Below, one piece after another: positions 47,245 through 56,250 of a stretch of 64,000 nucleotides of DNA. This stretch comes from Methanofollis sp. W23 (GTDB lineage Archaea; Halobacteriota; Methanomicrobia; Methanomicrobiales; Methanofollaceae), in the NCBI RefSeq assembly GCF_017875325.1, contig NZ_JAGGMN010000001.1, positions 2,314,140 through 2,378,139 of the forward strand, in the 5' to 3' direction. Numbering within the stretch: the stretch's first letter is position 1; each line of letters starts with the position of its first letter. The notes beneath the pieces were generated by a model, which was not told the DNA's origin, did no database searches, and worked only from the letters and a program-made list of their open reading frames with translations. The position numbers and the translations under genes were made by a program.

Positions 47245-48326
47245 CGAATGTCCTCTCGTGCAAACCGCACCCAGGCGAGTCCGAAGAAAGCTACTGGTAA
47301 GACAAGCATGGCGATGATGTTCTTTGCAAGGGCTCCGAGCAGTCCGACGAAGATCGCAAGCCCGCTCTCAGGGAGGGTTGCGTAAAATTCCTTGGTCTCT
47401 TCCCAGTCCAGGTAATACGCTCCGGAGACCATTGCTGCCGTGCCGCGTGGATCTGCCACCGCCCTCACCATCTCCATATAATTTCTTGTGGGGGAGAGGA
47501 GGTCGGTCGTGTCGTGAAGACCCTGCACTTTTATCTGGTACATTCTATTTTTCTCCTGGTACTCGTCCCAGACTCGTCTATGTTCCTCTACGTCGGCGAA
47601 GGTGGAGGGGCCACCCATCTGGGGGGGTTCTGGCCGGTCACCAAAGAGGGCATTGATCAGGGCACCATTCCCGGCAAGGGACGGCAGGAAGATCCCGAGG
47701 ACGATAAAGATTGCAAGGGATCCGATGAGGGCGTTCCCGCTGTTTCGGGCGACTGTCGACATGAAGAGAGCGATAGCGAAGAAGGTGAACACCCCAAGGA
47801 AGGAGATGACGCCGAAGAGCAGGATCCGGACTGTTTCCTCAAAGTTCGGGACGATCCCGAAGACAAGCATCAGGGCAAGGGAGACGAGGAGCATGATCCC
47901 CATCGCGAGGGCGATTGCGCCAGCGCCGCCGAGTGCCTTGCCGGTGATCACCTCGTCGCGGTAGACCGGGTGGGAGAGGAGGATCTTAAGCGATTTGCTC
48001 TCCTTCTCCGCGGTGATGAGGTCAAAACCCATCGCGATCCCGAGCACCGCCGCGACTGTCGAGAGCAGATAACCTATCCTGTTGAAAGCCTCTAGGACTG
48101 ATGGTTTCCCCTCATAATAATGGTATGATAAGTCATCTTCTCCTTCTGAAGCGGCCACCTGCATCTCATTATACCGTTCCAGGCCCTCCTGGTACGAAAA
48201 CGCTCCGTCGATCAGTCCGGCGACCGCAATGATGAGCAAGATCGCAAAAAGAGTTCGGAATCTCTTGCTCCTGACCTGGTCGCGGAACTCCTTGCCCGCG
48301 ATGATCCTGAGGATACCGGTTCTCAT
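47241..48326 (-). CDS. ABC-2/NosY-like permease 2
   Basis: The 361-residue paralogue starts MRTGILRIIAGKEFRDQVRSKRF, with TAEKESKSLKILLSHPVYRD as the inner motif. The outer loop is distinct (RPEPPQMGGPSTFADVEEH, then DLLSPTRNYMEMV). The last codons read CGAGAGGACATTCGATGA, so the ribosome binding site for permease 3 is GAGAGGA rather than GGGAGGA. It starts at an ATGA overlap with permease 1. Confidence 0.88.
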   Translation of the reverse strand: MRTGILRIIAGKEFRDQVRSKRFRTLFAILLIIAVAGLIDGAFSYQEGLERYNEMQVAASEGEDDLSYHYYEGKPSVLEAFNRIGYLLSTVAAVLGIAMGFDLITAEKESKSLKILLSHPVYRDEVITGKALGGAGAIALAMGIMLLVSLALMLVFGIVPNFEETVRILLFGVISFLGVFTFFAIALFMSTVARNSGNALIGSLAIFIVLGIFLPSLAGNGALINALFGDRPEPPQMGGPSTFADVEEHRRVWDEYQEKNRMYQIKVQGLHDTTDLLSPTRNYMEMVRAVADPRGTAAMVSGAYYLDWEETKEFYATLPESGLAIFVGLLGALAKNIIAMLVLPVAFFGLAWVRFAREDIR

Positions 48327-49435
48327 CGAATGTCCTCCCGCATGAACCTGACCCATGCGAGCCCGAAGAAGGCGGCAGGGATCACGAGGAGTGCGATAAC
48401 GTTCTTTGCAAGGGCTCCCATGAGACCCCCGAGGATCGCAAGCCCGCTCTCAGGGAGGTCTTCGTAGATGTCTGGAGAATAACTCCCGGCATTCTGAACT
48501 GCAATGGAAATTCTTGGTTCGGTCACGGCCATCGCCATCTGCTGGTAGCTGTGGGAGGGCGAGAGCAGGTTGACGGCATCGGTGAAGGCACGTCTCTTCT
48601 CCCAGTAGGCGTCCGACTTTTCTCTGTACTCTTCCCAGGCCAGATCAACCTCAGAGGGTTCTCCCACTTCTCCTGTCGACGAGGCTGTCGAGGAACTTGA
48701 GACCGCGTATGAGCTGAGATATGGTCCATGTATGTGAGGGGGTTCAGGTGGTTCTCCGATGACGGCGTTCATCACACTCTCATTGGCGGCGATGGCCGGA
48801 ATGAGGGTAGAGAGTACGATGAATATGATGAGTGTGTAGATGAGAGCGTTGCTGCTGTCTTTTGCGACCGTGGACATGAAGAGGGCGATCGCGAAGTACG
48901 AGAAGATGAGCAGGAACGAGAGTCCTCCGAAGAGCAGGATGCGTACGCTCTCGTCAAGGTTCGGGACGATCCCGAATATGAGGATGATCGCAAAGGAGAG
49001 GACGAGCACGATTCCCATTGCAAGTGCGATGGCGGCGATCCCGCCGAGGGCCTTGCCATTGATCACCTCGTCGCGATAGATCGGGTGAGAGAGAAGGATC
49101 TTGAGGGACTTGCTCTCTTTCTCGCGCGAGATGAGGTCAAACCCCATCGCACACCCGAGGACGACCCCGACGGTGGTGATGAGCATGGACATCTTGAAGA
49201 AGGCCGAGAGGATGGATGGCTTCCACCCAAAGTAACTGGGCATTATCTCGTCGTCCGAGACCTGGGCCAGGCGGTCGTTGTAGTCGTCGATCTGCTTGTT
49301 GTACTGGATCGAGCCGTCGATGAGGCCGACGACGGCGATGATCAGGAATATCCCGAGGAGGATGTGGAACCTCCTGCTCCTGATATGGTCGCGGAACTCC
49401 TTGGCGGCGATGACCCTGAGGCCCCCGCTCCTCAT
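48323..49435 (-). CDS. ABC-2/NosY-like permease 1 (first of the array)
   Basis: The 370-residue permease directly follows the ATPase gene and overlaps it by four bases (ATGA). Residues 1-232 differ from permease 9 in the second operon at about five positions, while the outer loop after GEPPE (about 233-320) diverges sharply and is longer. The two resemble each other again at the C-terminus (VIPAAFFGLAW.RFMREDIR). This mosaic suggests recent duplication or gene conversion of the membrane part with selection or exchange in the loop. Confidence 0.9.
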   Translation of the reverse strand: MRSGGLRVIAAKEFRDHIRSRRFHILLGIFLIIAVVGLIDGSIQYNKQIDDYNDRLAQVSDDEIMPSYFGWKPSILSAFFKMSMLITTVGVVLGCAMGFDLISREKESKSLKILLSHPIYRDEVINGKALGGIAAIALAMGIVLVLSFAIILIFGIVPNLDESVRILLFGGLSFLLIFSYFAIALFMSTVAKDSSNALIYTLIIFIVLSTLIPAIAANESVMNAVIGEPPEPPHIHGPYLSSYAVSSSSTASSTGEVGEPSEVDLAWEEYREKSDAYWEKRRAFTDAVNLLSPSHSYQQMAMAVTEPRISIAVQNAGSYSPDIYEDLPESGLAILGGLMGALAKNVIALLVIPAAFFGLAWVRFMREDIR

Positions 49436-50346
49436 GTCATCCCCTCACCCACCTCATAATATGAGAGGAATACGTCCTCGATGTCAGGGTGTTCTGCCTC
49501 CAGGCTTCTGATGGCGACCCCTGCTTTGGCGAGGGTGTCTGCGAGTTCGTCCCTGATGTCGACAGTGGCGACGAGTCGTGCACGGTGGCGGTTCTCGGCG
49601 AACTCTGCGGCGACGAGCGCCGGACTCTGGAGGTCCGGCATCGGGGTGCGGGTCTCGATGTGGATGACGACTTTTTCGTCACCGCCGACGCGGGCGAGTT
49701 CGTCCCAGGTGCCGTGGGCGACGAGTTTGCCGTGGGCGAGGATCCCTGCCGAAGTGCAGACCTTGCTCACCTCAGAGAGGATGTGGGATGAGACCAGGAC
49801 GGTGGTGCCCTGGTCTGCCACGTGTCTGATGATCCTCCGATAGTCTGCGACGCCCTGGGGGTCGAGGTTGGCGGTGGGCTCGTCGAGGATGATGGCCCTG
49901 GGATGGTTGATGAGCGCCTTGGCGATCCCGAGCCGCTGTCTCATCCCCTTCGAGAACCCGCCGACCTCCTTGGTGACCCCTTCGAGCCCGACGAGTGCGA
50001 GGAGTTCTTGAATCCGTTCTTTGCGCTCCTTCCCCATGCCATAGAGTTTCGCCGAGTACTCGAGGTTCTCCTCGGCGGTGAGCGTCGGGTAGAACCCGAC
50101 ATCTTCGGGCATGTATCCGATCTTCTTCTTCACCTCGATGGGGTGGGTGGCGACCTCGAGGTCGTCGATATAACAGGCGCCTGAGGTGGGCTCGATGAGC
50201 CCGGTGAGCATCAGGATGGTGGTGCTCTTCCCGGCGCCGTTCGGCCCGAGGAGGCCGAAGACCTCACCCTCGGGCACCTCAAGGCAGAGGTCGTCGACGG
50301 CAGGAACGCCGTGGTAGACCTTGCAGAGATGTTCACAACGTATCAT
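49432..50346 (-). CDS. ABC transporter ATPase of the eight-permease operon
   Basis: The 304-residue nucleotide-binding protein has Walker A (GLLGPNGAGKST), a Q-loop region (GYMPEDVGFYPTLTAEENL), signature GFSKGMRQRLGIAKAL, Walker B with catalytic Glu (RAIILDEPTANLD) and the H-loop (VLVSSHILSEV). A C-terminal extension of about 85 residues follows, with HPDIEDVFLSYY as in NatA-type ATPases. It is the only ATPase in an operon with eight permeases, so it must be shared or used in turn. It differs from the second operon's ATPase at about four internal residues and in the last seven. Confidence 0.95.
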   Translation of the reverse strand: MIRCEHLCKVYHGVPAVDDLCLEVPEGEVFGLLGPNGAGKSTTILMLTGLIEPTSGACYIDDLEVATHPIEVKKKIGYMPEDVGFYPTLTAEENLEYSAKLYGMGKERKERIQELLALVGLEGVTKEVGGFSKGMRQRLGIAKALINHPRAIILDEPTANLDPQGVADYRRIIRHVADQGTTVLVSSHILSEVSKVCTSAGILAHGKLVAHGTWDELARVGGDEKVVIHIETRTPMPDLQSPALVAAEFAENRHRARLVATVDIRDELADTLAKAGVAIRSLEAEHPDIEDVFLSYYEVGEGMT

Positions 50347-50390
50347 GGTCCTTCACTCCAATAGTCTGGTTTGAAGATCCATAGAGGTCC

Positions 50391-50426
50391 ATTTATAAAA
50401 TAGGTTCTGTGACAATCCTCTACATG
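50391..50426 (-). promoter_or_regulatory. Shared ABC-operon promoter block, copy 1
   Basis: On the minus strand: TGTAGAGGATTGTCACAGAA, then CC and TATTTTATAAAT. The TATA box (TTTTATAA) lies 45-55 bases before the ATPase ATG. The same 36-bp block is upstream of the other two ABC operons; here the TTGTGCCACAA palindrome is changed to TTGTCACAGAA. Confidence 0.7.
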
Positions 50427-50472
50427 TCAGCGCAATCCTGTACGGGGCGATGAGAAGAAAAAATAATTTTTT

Positions 50473-50814
50473 GGCTCTGTAGAAATCCTCTTGATCGTTC
50501 TCTTCGCCGGGGGGTTGGCCACCCCCCGGTCCCCCCGCGTGAAGATAGGTGGCAGACAGCAATGTCCTCCTTATAGTCGTTGATGGTGCCTTCCCGGCCC
50601 TATCGTGATCCCGGACCCCCACGACGAAGATAGGCGGGGGCGGCGATGAAACAAGGTTCCCGCCGGTTCTCCATTCTTGAAAAAGAGAGAGAAAGCAAGC
50701 GACGAGATTTTTTCATCGCGTATGGGGTCCGGGGATAGCGTCCCTGGCCAAAGGGGTAGGAAGGCGGGGGACACCCGTCTCCCCCACACAATAGGCGAGG
50801 GTTTCTACAGAGCC
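50473..50814. repeat. MITE-like element with the cleanest terminal inverted repeats
   Basis: The left end GGCTCTGTAGAAATCCTC and the inverted right end (GAGGGTTTCTACAGAGCC) match at 17 of 18 positions. The element is 342 bp and has no coding potential. The left side continues TTGATCGTTCTCTTCGCCGGGGGG, then a hairpin core. Flanks do not show an obvious target-site duplication. It sits just upstream of the main ABC operon promoter. Confidence 0.78.
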
Positions 50815-51254
50815 GAAGTTTTTGTCACTCTCTCTCGCACCTGGGGCACTGCCCCCGGACCCCCGGGATGGCGATAGGGGGAGGATAGCGTCTTTTATAA
50901 TCACGAAGGAGGAATTACTGTCCTCCTCCCTATCTTCTGCGGAGGGAACGGGGGGCGGCAGCCCTCCGGCGGAAGATACCCATTCAAAATTCTTGGAAAG
51001 GAGTGTTTCAATTCAGGACTCAGAGGGGTTTGGGATATGCTCATTAAGAGATATTCTACAAATCCGGTAATTTTCATCTGGTATGCGTGAGCCAGGGGGT
51101 CATGCCAGATTCTAAAGAGTTGTATAAGCGTAGACCAGGAGAGATCAAGAAGAGGGATGGTCGTCCCGTATGCGTTTTTTGTGCGCAAAGGACGCGAGGG
51201 AGGCGGTCGGCCCCCCTCATTCGTGCCCTGGATAAGATCCACCAGAGCAGAGGT
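50815..51254. repeat. Further repeat modules between the ABC operons
   Basis: Bases 50830-50875 hold a GC core; 50975-51060 the CAAAATTCTTGGAAAGG...GGGATATGCTC module; and 51070-51118 a reverse B-type end (ATTTTCATCTGGTATGCGTGAGCCAGG ... CATGCCAGATTCTAAAGAG). No gene is supported. Confidence 0.5.
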
Positions 51255-52703
51255 TCAACGGCGCTGGTATTTCCTGAAGTAATACCAGACCCCGCCAGCG
51301 ATCCCGACCAGCAGGAGGACACCCAGGACGGCCGCAAAGGACTGTTCCTTCACGACGATCCTGAAGTCCTCCTCCTGTTCACCCTGGTCTGAGATCACCT
51401 TGACGCTGACCTTGTAGTCAGAGGCGACGATGTTGGAGGGTGGGGCTACCGTCACCTTCACGGTGTCGCGCTCTCCTGGCTGGAGACTCGTGATGTTGGT
51501 CGGAGTCACCGTGGCGCTCCATCCCTGGGGGGCCATCACTTCAAACCCGATACCGGTGAGCGCACCCGCCGTGCCGGCGTTCCTCACCCTGAGATCGAAG
51601 GTGACCGTGCCGCCCATGTCGGTCTCATAACTGTAGCGGTCGGCCGAGACCCGCATCTCATAACTCCCACGGATCTTTGCGGTCAGTTCGTCTGAATACT
51701 CACCTGCCGAGGAACCGATGAGGGCCTGGAACGAGTAGTCCCCTGTGCCGGTACCGTACGGGGGGATCGCCTCAAGATAGAGTTCCTTCTCCTCGCCGGC
51801 ACGCAGGAATATCTCTGAGAGATCGCCCGGGGCATTGGCCGACTCCTTGTAGCGTGCGTACCAGCCTTCAGGGAGGTCTTTTGTGGAGAGGAGGTAGTTG
51901 TCGTCACCGGTACCCGCGTTTTTCAGGTTGAGTTCGAAGATCGGGTTGCGCCCCACCGGCGAGGTGATGATCGGGGACTTGATGGTCATCTCGGCGGCGT
52001 ACGGCGACTTCTCCAGCATCACGGTCCCGGCGTCGGTGGTGATCCCGCACTTCACCTTGACGTCTTTCTTCTCGGCTCCCTTGTACCCGGCCTTCTCGAT
52101 GACGAGGTCATAGATTCCCTGGGGGATGCCTGTGCTGATCTTGCCGTCTGCGGTGGTCGTCACCTTGTCGAAGGGCTCGGCATGTTTGTCTTCATAGACC
52201 TCGACGGTCGCGCCCTTCACCTTCTCGCCGTCCTTGTCGGTGACGGTGAGGTCGAGGGTGCCGAGTTCATTAGCATGGGTCTTGGAGATGTCCACGTGGA
52301 GCCAGATCGACCCGGTGCCGACATGGGCCTTCAGCGGGTACTCCCCGACCCTGGTGTCGGCCGCGGTCTCGACCTCCAGGGTGACGGTCTTTGTCGCACC
52401 CGGTGGGATGGAGACCTTGTTCACCTCAGTCTCGCCGTCGACGAAACGCATCTCCCAGTCTCTGCACCCGACAAAGGACTCCGTCCACATCTCCATATGG
52501 TCTGAATTTCCGTTGTTGGTCACGGCGAGCGAGAAGGTCGCCGTCTCCCCGGCCTCGATCACCTGGCCGGGGAAGTCGCAGTGAATGGAAACGGTTCCGC
52601 CTGCCGCATCATCCAGGGCCGCCGCAGGAGCGGCAACCAGGAGGGGCAGGAGCATGAGGACGGCGCAGAAGGCTGCAAGCCTCTGTTCAATTTTTTCTTT
52701 CAT
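51255..52703 (-). CDS. NEW3-domain membrane protein of the second ABC operon
   Basis: The 482-residue protein has a signal peptide (ending AAPAAALDD), an N-terminal CARDB/NEW3-like beta domain (residues 38-140, GETATFSLAVTNNGNSD), a carboxypeptidase-regulatory-like domain (about 148-228, VKGATVEVYED ... IEKAGYKGAEKK), two NEW3-type domains (about 240-445, FELNLKNAGTGDDNY and FDLRVRNAGTAG) and one C-terminal helix with YYFRKYQRR inside. Most of it faces outward. Its ATG overlaps the stop of permease 9, whose REDIR codons give its GGAGG site. It may bind substrate or surface structures for the transporter. Confidence 0.85.
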   Translation of the reverse strand: MKEKIEQRLAAFCAVLMLLPLLVAAPAAALDDAAGGTVSIHCDFPGQVIEAGETATFSLAVTNNGNSDHMEMWTESFVGCRDWEMRFVDGETEVNKVSIPPGATKTVTLEVETAADTRVGEYPLKAHVGTGSIWLHVDISKTHANELGTLDLTVTDKDGEKVKGATVEVYEDKHAEPFDKVTTTADGKISTGIPQGIYDLVIEKAGYKGAEKKDVKVKCGITTDAGTVMLEKSPYAAEMTIKSPIITSPVGRNPIFELNLKNAGTGDDNYLLSTKDLPEGWYARYKESANAPGDLSEIFLRAGEEKELYLEAIPPYGTGTGDYSFQALIGSSAGEYSDELTAKIRGSYEMRVSADRYSYETDMGGTVTFDLRVRNAGTAGALTGIGFEVMAPQGWSATVTPTNITSLQPGERDTVKVTVAPPSNIVASDYKVSVKVISDQGEQEEDFRIVVKEQSFAAVLGVLLLVGIAGGVWYYFRKYQRR

Positions 52704-53794
52704 CTAATATCCTCCCGCATAAATCTGATCCATGCGAGCCCGAAGAAGGCGGCAGGGATCACGAAGAGGGCGAGAATGTTCTTTGCAAGGTCTCCTATGA
52801 GATCTCCGAGGACTGCGAGTCCGCTCTCAGGGGGCTCGTCATACGGGTCATTAAAGCCGTAACTCTGGAGGGTGACGGCAAGTTGTGGGTTGGTCAGGGC
52901 CATCGCCATCTCCTGGTAGTTGTAGGAGGGAGAGATCAGGTTGACGGTGTCGGTGAAGGTATGTCTCTTCTTCCAGTATGCATCTGACTTCTCCTCGTAC
53001 TCTTCCCAGGCCAGATCGATCTCAGAGGGCTCTTCCAGGCCCTCGACCGGTGCTGAGATGACTACGCCATTGGCAGAAAATTTATCATCCATATTAGGGA
53101 ATTCTGGGGGTTCTCCGATGACGGCGTTCATCACACTCTCATTGGCGGCGATGGCCGGGATGAGGGTAGAGAGTACGATGAAGATGATGAGGGTGTAGAT
53201 GAGTGCGTTGCTGCTGTCTTTCGCGACCGTGGACATGAAGAGGGCGATCGCGAAGTATGAGAAGATGAGCAGGAACGAGAGTCCTCCGAAGAGCAGGATG
53301 CGTACGCTCTCGTCAAGGTTCGGGACGATCCCGAAGATGAGGATGATCGCAAAGGAGAGTGCGAGCACGATTCCCATTGCGAGTGCGATGGCGGCGATAC
53401 CGCCGAGGGCCTTGCCATTGATCACCTCGTCGCGGTACACCGGGTGGGAGAGGAGGATCTTGAGGGACTTGCTCTCTTTCTCGCGCGAGATCAGGTCGAA
53501 TCCCATCGCACACCCGAGAACGACCCCGACGGTGGTGATGAGCATGGACATCTTGAAGAAGGCCGAGAGGATGGAGGGCTTCCACCCGAAGTAACCGGGC
53601 ATTATCTCGTCGTCCGAGACCTGGGCCAGGCGGTCGTTGTAGTCGTCGATCTGCTTGTTGTACTGGATCGAGCCGTCGATGAGACCGACGACAGCGATGA
53701 TCAGGAAGATCCCGAGGAGGATGTGGAACCGCCTGCTCCTGATATGGTCGCGGAACTCCTTGGCGGCGATGACCCTGAGCCCTTCGGTTCTCAT
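52700..53794 (-). CDS. ABC-2/NosY-like permease 9 (second operon)
   Basis: The 364-residue permease is almost identical to permease 1 over residues 1-232, then has a different outer loop (DDKFSANGVVISAPVEG, then VNLISPSYNYQEMAMAL). It ends FMREDIR with an embedded GGAGG that now serves the NEW3-domain gene rather than another permease. It overlaps the upstream ATPase stop by four bases. Confidence 0.9.
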   Translation of the reverse strand: MRTEGLRVIAAKEFRDHIRSRRFHILLGIFLIIAVVGLIDGSIQYNKQIDDYNDRLAQVSDDEIMPGYFGWKPSILSAFFKMSMLITTVGVVLGCAMGFDLISREKESKSLKILLSHPVYRDEVINGKALGGIAAIALAMGIVLALSFAIILIFGIVPNLDESVRILLFGGLSFLLIFSYFAIALFMSTVAKDSSNALIYTLIIFIVLSTLIPAIAANESVMNAVIGEPPEFPNMDDKFSANGVVISAPVEGLEEPSEIDLAWEEYEEKSDAYWKKRHTFTDTVNLISPSYNYQEMAMALTNPQLAVTLQSYGFNDPYDEPPESGLAVLGDLIGDLAKNILALFVIPAAFFGLAWIRFMREDIR

Positions 53795-54705
53795 GCGGCC
53801 TCCTCGGTGGCATGGTAGTATGAGAGGAAGACATCCTCGATGTCCGGGTGTTCTGCCTCCAGGCTCCTGATCGCGACGCCTGCTTTGGCGAGGGTGTCTG
53901 CAAGTTCGTCCCTGATGTCGACGGTGGCGACGATGCGTGCACGGTGTCGGTTCTCTGCAAACTCCGCGGCGACGAGCGCCGGACTCTGGAGGTCCGGCAT
54001 CGGGGTGCGTGTCTCGATGTGGATGACGACCTGCTCGTCACCGCCGACGCGGGCGAGTTCGTCCCAGGTGCCGTGGGCGACGAGTTTGCCGTGGGCGAGG
54101 ATCCCAGCCGAGGTGCAGACTTTACTCACCTCAGAGAGAATGTGGGATGAGACCAGGACGGTGGTGCCCTGGTCGGCGACCTGCCTGATGATCCTCCGAT
54201 AGTCGGCGACGCCCTGGGGGTCGAGGTTGGCGGTGGGCTCGTCGAGGATGATGGCCCTGGGATGGTTGATGAGCGCTTTGGCGATCCCGAGGCGCTGCCT
54301 CATCCCCTTTGAGAACCCGCCCACTTCCTTGGTGACCCCTTCGAGCCCGACGAGGGTAAGAAGTTCTTGAATCCGTTCTTTGCGCTCTTTCCCCATGCCA
54401 TAGAGTTTTGCCGAGTACTCGAGGTTCTCCTCGGCGGTGAGCGTTGGGTAGAACCCGACGTCTTCAGGCATGTAGCCGATCTTCTTCTTCACCTCGATCG
54501 GGTGGGTGGCGACCTCGAGGTCGTCGATATAACAGGCGCCCGAGGTAGGCTCGATGAGCCCGGTGAGCATCAGGATGGTGGTGCTCTTCCCGGCGCCGTT
54601 CGGCCCGAGGAGGCCGAAGACCTCACCCTCGGGCACCTCAAGGCAGAGGTCGTCGACGGCGGGAACGCCGTGGTAGACCTTGCAGAGATGTTCACAACGT
54701 ATCAT
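53791..54705 (-). CDS. ABC transporter ATPase of the second operon
   Basis: The 304-residue protein has the same Walker A, signature, Walker B and H-loop motifs as the ATPase at 49432-50346. By eye there are only four internal changes (A/T, H/Q, K/Q, L/I) plus a different last seven residues (HATEEAA instead of EVGEGMT). Such similarity between adjacent operons indicates recent duplication or ongoing gene conversion, and implies the two ATPases could serve each other's permeases. Confidence 0.95.
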   Translation of the reverse strand: MIRCEHLCKVYHGVPAVDDLCLEVPEGEVFGLLGPNGAGKSTTILMLTGLIEPTSGACYIDDLEVATHPIEVKKKIGYMPEDVGFYPTLTAEENLEYSAKLYGMGKERKERIQELLTLVGLEGVTKEVGGFSKGMRQRLGIAKALINHPRAIILDEPTANLDPQGVADYRRIIRQVADQGTTVLVSSHILSEVSKVCTSAGILAHGKLVAHGTWDELARVGGDEQVVIHIETRTPMPDLQSPALVAAEFAENRHRARIVATVDIRDELADTLAKAGVAIRSLEAEHPDIEDVFLSYYHATEEAA

Positions 54706-54751
54706 AGATAGTTCGTCCTGTTCTGTAACTCTGAGTCATCAATTGGGACTG

Positions 54752-54787
54752 TATTATAAAATGAGTTGTGGCACAATCCTCTACACA
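54752..54787 (-). promoter_or_regulatory. Shared ABC-operon promoter block, copy 2
   Basis: On the minus strand: TGTAGAGGATTGTGCCACAA, then CTCATTTTATAATA. It contains the perfect palindrome TTGTG-C-CACAA ending seven bases before the TATA box (TTTTATAATA), which is 47-56 bases before the ATPase ATG. An upstream position suits an activator, but a repressor cannot be excluded. Confidence 0.75.
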
Positions 54788-56106
54788 TTGAGATCATCCA
54801 GAAACTTCCCGACCCTGCCATCGCGGGACCGGGCGATGGAGGGGAGTTGAGAGACTTCTGTCTCTTCGTTGCGCACCCATGCATCCATCGCCTCCCTATC
54901 CCCTCGCGCCTGGGGTGGCCGGATCCCCTGGCAGGAGATATCTGTTCAGAATTTCTGGAGGGAAACGCTTCGTTTCGAGGAGATCTCCAGGCCTCAGGGC
55001 TTTGTAGAATCCTCACCTATTTCGTGGTGTGAGCGCGACCGGACCACCTTCCTTCCCATCGTCTCTTGCCGGGAGCGCGGTGTTCCCGGCGAGAGCATGA
55101 GGGAAGGCGGTTCGGTTACACTCGTATTTGCGGGAGACGAGGGTTTCTACAAAGCCGATGATTTTTTTTCTTCAGGTTTGCATGAGAGTTCGAACCCGCC
55201 ATTCCCCGTTGAAACCGATACGCAGAGGATAGAAAATTCCTCAGATGGATCTGCCTGCCACCCCCACTCGTCGAATCTTCACTGCCATCTCGCGCCGGAG
55301 GCGCACCCCCTGACCTCGGGGATGGCGATAGGAGTGGGAAGGCAGAATAGATGACCACGACGGAGGAGGTGCCGTCCACGACCTATCATGTCGTGGGGGT
55401 TCGAGGGGCGGGCACGTTCCCCGCCAGAGAGAGTTATCCAGAGGGTTTACCATGAACATGATCCTGACTTTCAATTCTGGAGTTATGGATGAGAATTCGA
55501 ACACACAGATCTCCCTCATAACTACTATGCGGAGAAAAAATCGCCCTCAGAACGATCAGGCCCTCTGCCTTCTCAGCTTTATCTTCGTCGTGGGGGACGT
55601 GGGGCAACGCCTCCGGCGTGAAGAGGGGGGAAGGCATGTCGATCATACGTGCCGCCCTCATCGTAGAGCCCTTCCTGCCGTCTCGCGCCGGGGGGTTGCA
55701 CCCCCCGAAACCCCCCCCACGACGAGGAGAAGGAGGGAGGCGAAGTGAACTCGAACTCCACCGATTCTTCTGTCTAGATATGAGACAGCAGGTGACAAGA
55801 AATTTTCATCCAGGGTGCTTGAGATGTGTTCTCGTCTCGTGAGCAATTCTACAGAGCCTGAATATGTTCATTGTCTGGCTTTTTGGCTCTGTAGAATCTC
55901 TCACCCATTATGGGTGCACGCGTGATTCTCCCGCCTCCCCTCATGAAGCGCCCCCGGGGCGCTGCCCCCGGATCTCCGGAATGAAGATTGAGCCGGGAAG
56001 GCATATTCGAAATCCATGAAGAGGGATTGTCGTCCACGACCTATCGTGTCGCGGGGGTTTGGGGGGCGGCCGGCCCCCCGCCAGAAAGAGTTATCCAGAG
56101 GATTGA
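54788..56106. repeat. 1.3-kb spacer made of MITE-like copies and modules
   Basis: One short copy spans 54998-55156 (GGCTTTGTAGAATCCTC ... GAGGGTTTCTACAAAGCC). A right end lies at 55846-55858 (TTCTACAGAGCC, preceded by reverse B-type sequence) and a left end starts at 55885 (GGCTCTGTAGAATCTCTC). GC hairpin cores are at 55690-55710 and 55950-55970. The TTCAGAATTTCTGGAGGGAAACGC module is at 54942-54966. No gene is supported. Confidence 0.6.
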
Positions 56107-56250
56107 ACCATGATAAAGATCCTCCACCGATCGATCAGGCCGCTGAAAACGAGGGAGAGGAGGAATATAGGATCCTGAACCATCGGGTCCAGACTGGTTC
56201 TCCGAACTCCTTGCCTGCGATGGTCCGGTCCTGATGGTCTCGGTCCTCAT
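56107..56250 (-). pseudogene. Remnant of an eleventh ABC-2 permease
   Basis: ATG at 56250 overlaps the stop of permease 10 and begins MRTETIRT like other family members. The frame then shifts; the IAGKEFGEPVWTRWFRIL sequence (IAGKEFRDHVRSRRFxIL in relatives) is readable in another frame, and a further shift gives VFSGLIDRW, matching the end of helix 1. Nothing of the rest of the gene is left. This shows that the third operon once continued with more permeases. Confidence 0.75.

Noticed and set aside
50473-50814. Complete insertion sequence
   Set aside because: The element is only 342 bp and has no open frame resembling a transposase, so only a non-autonomous element is supported.
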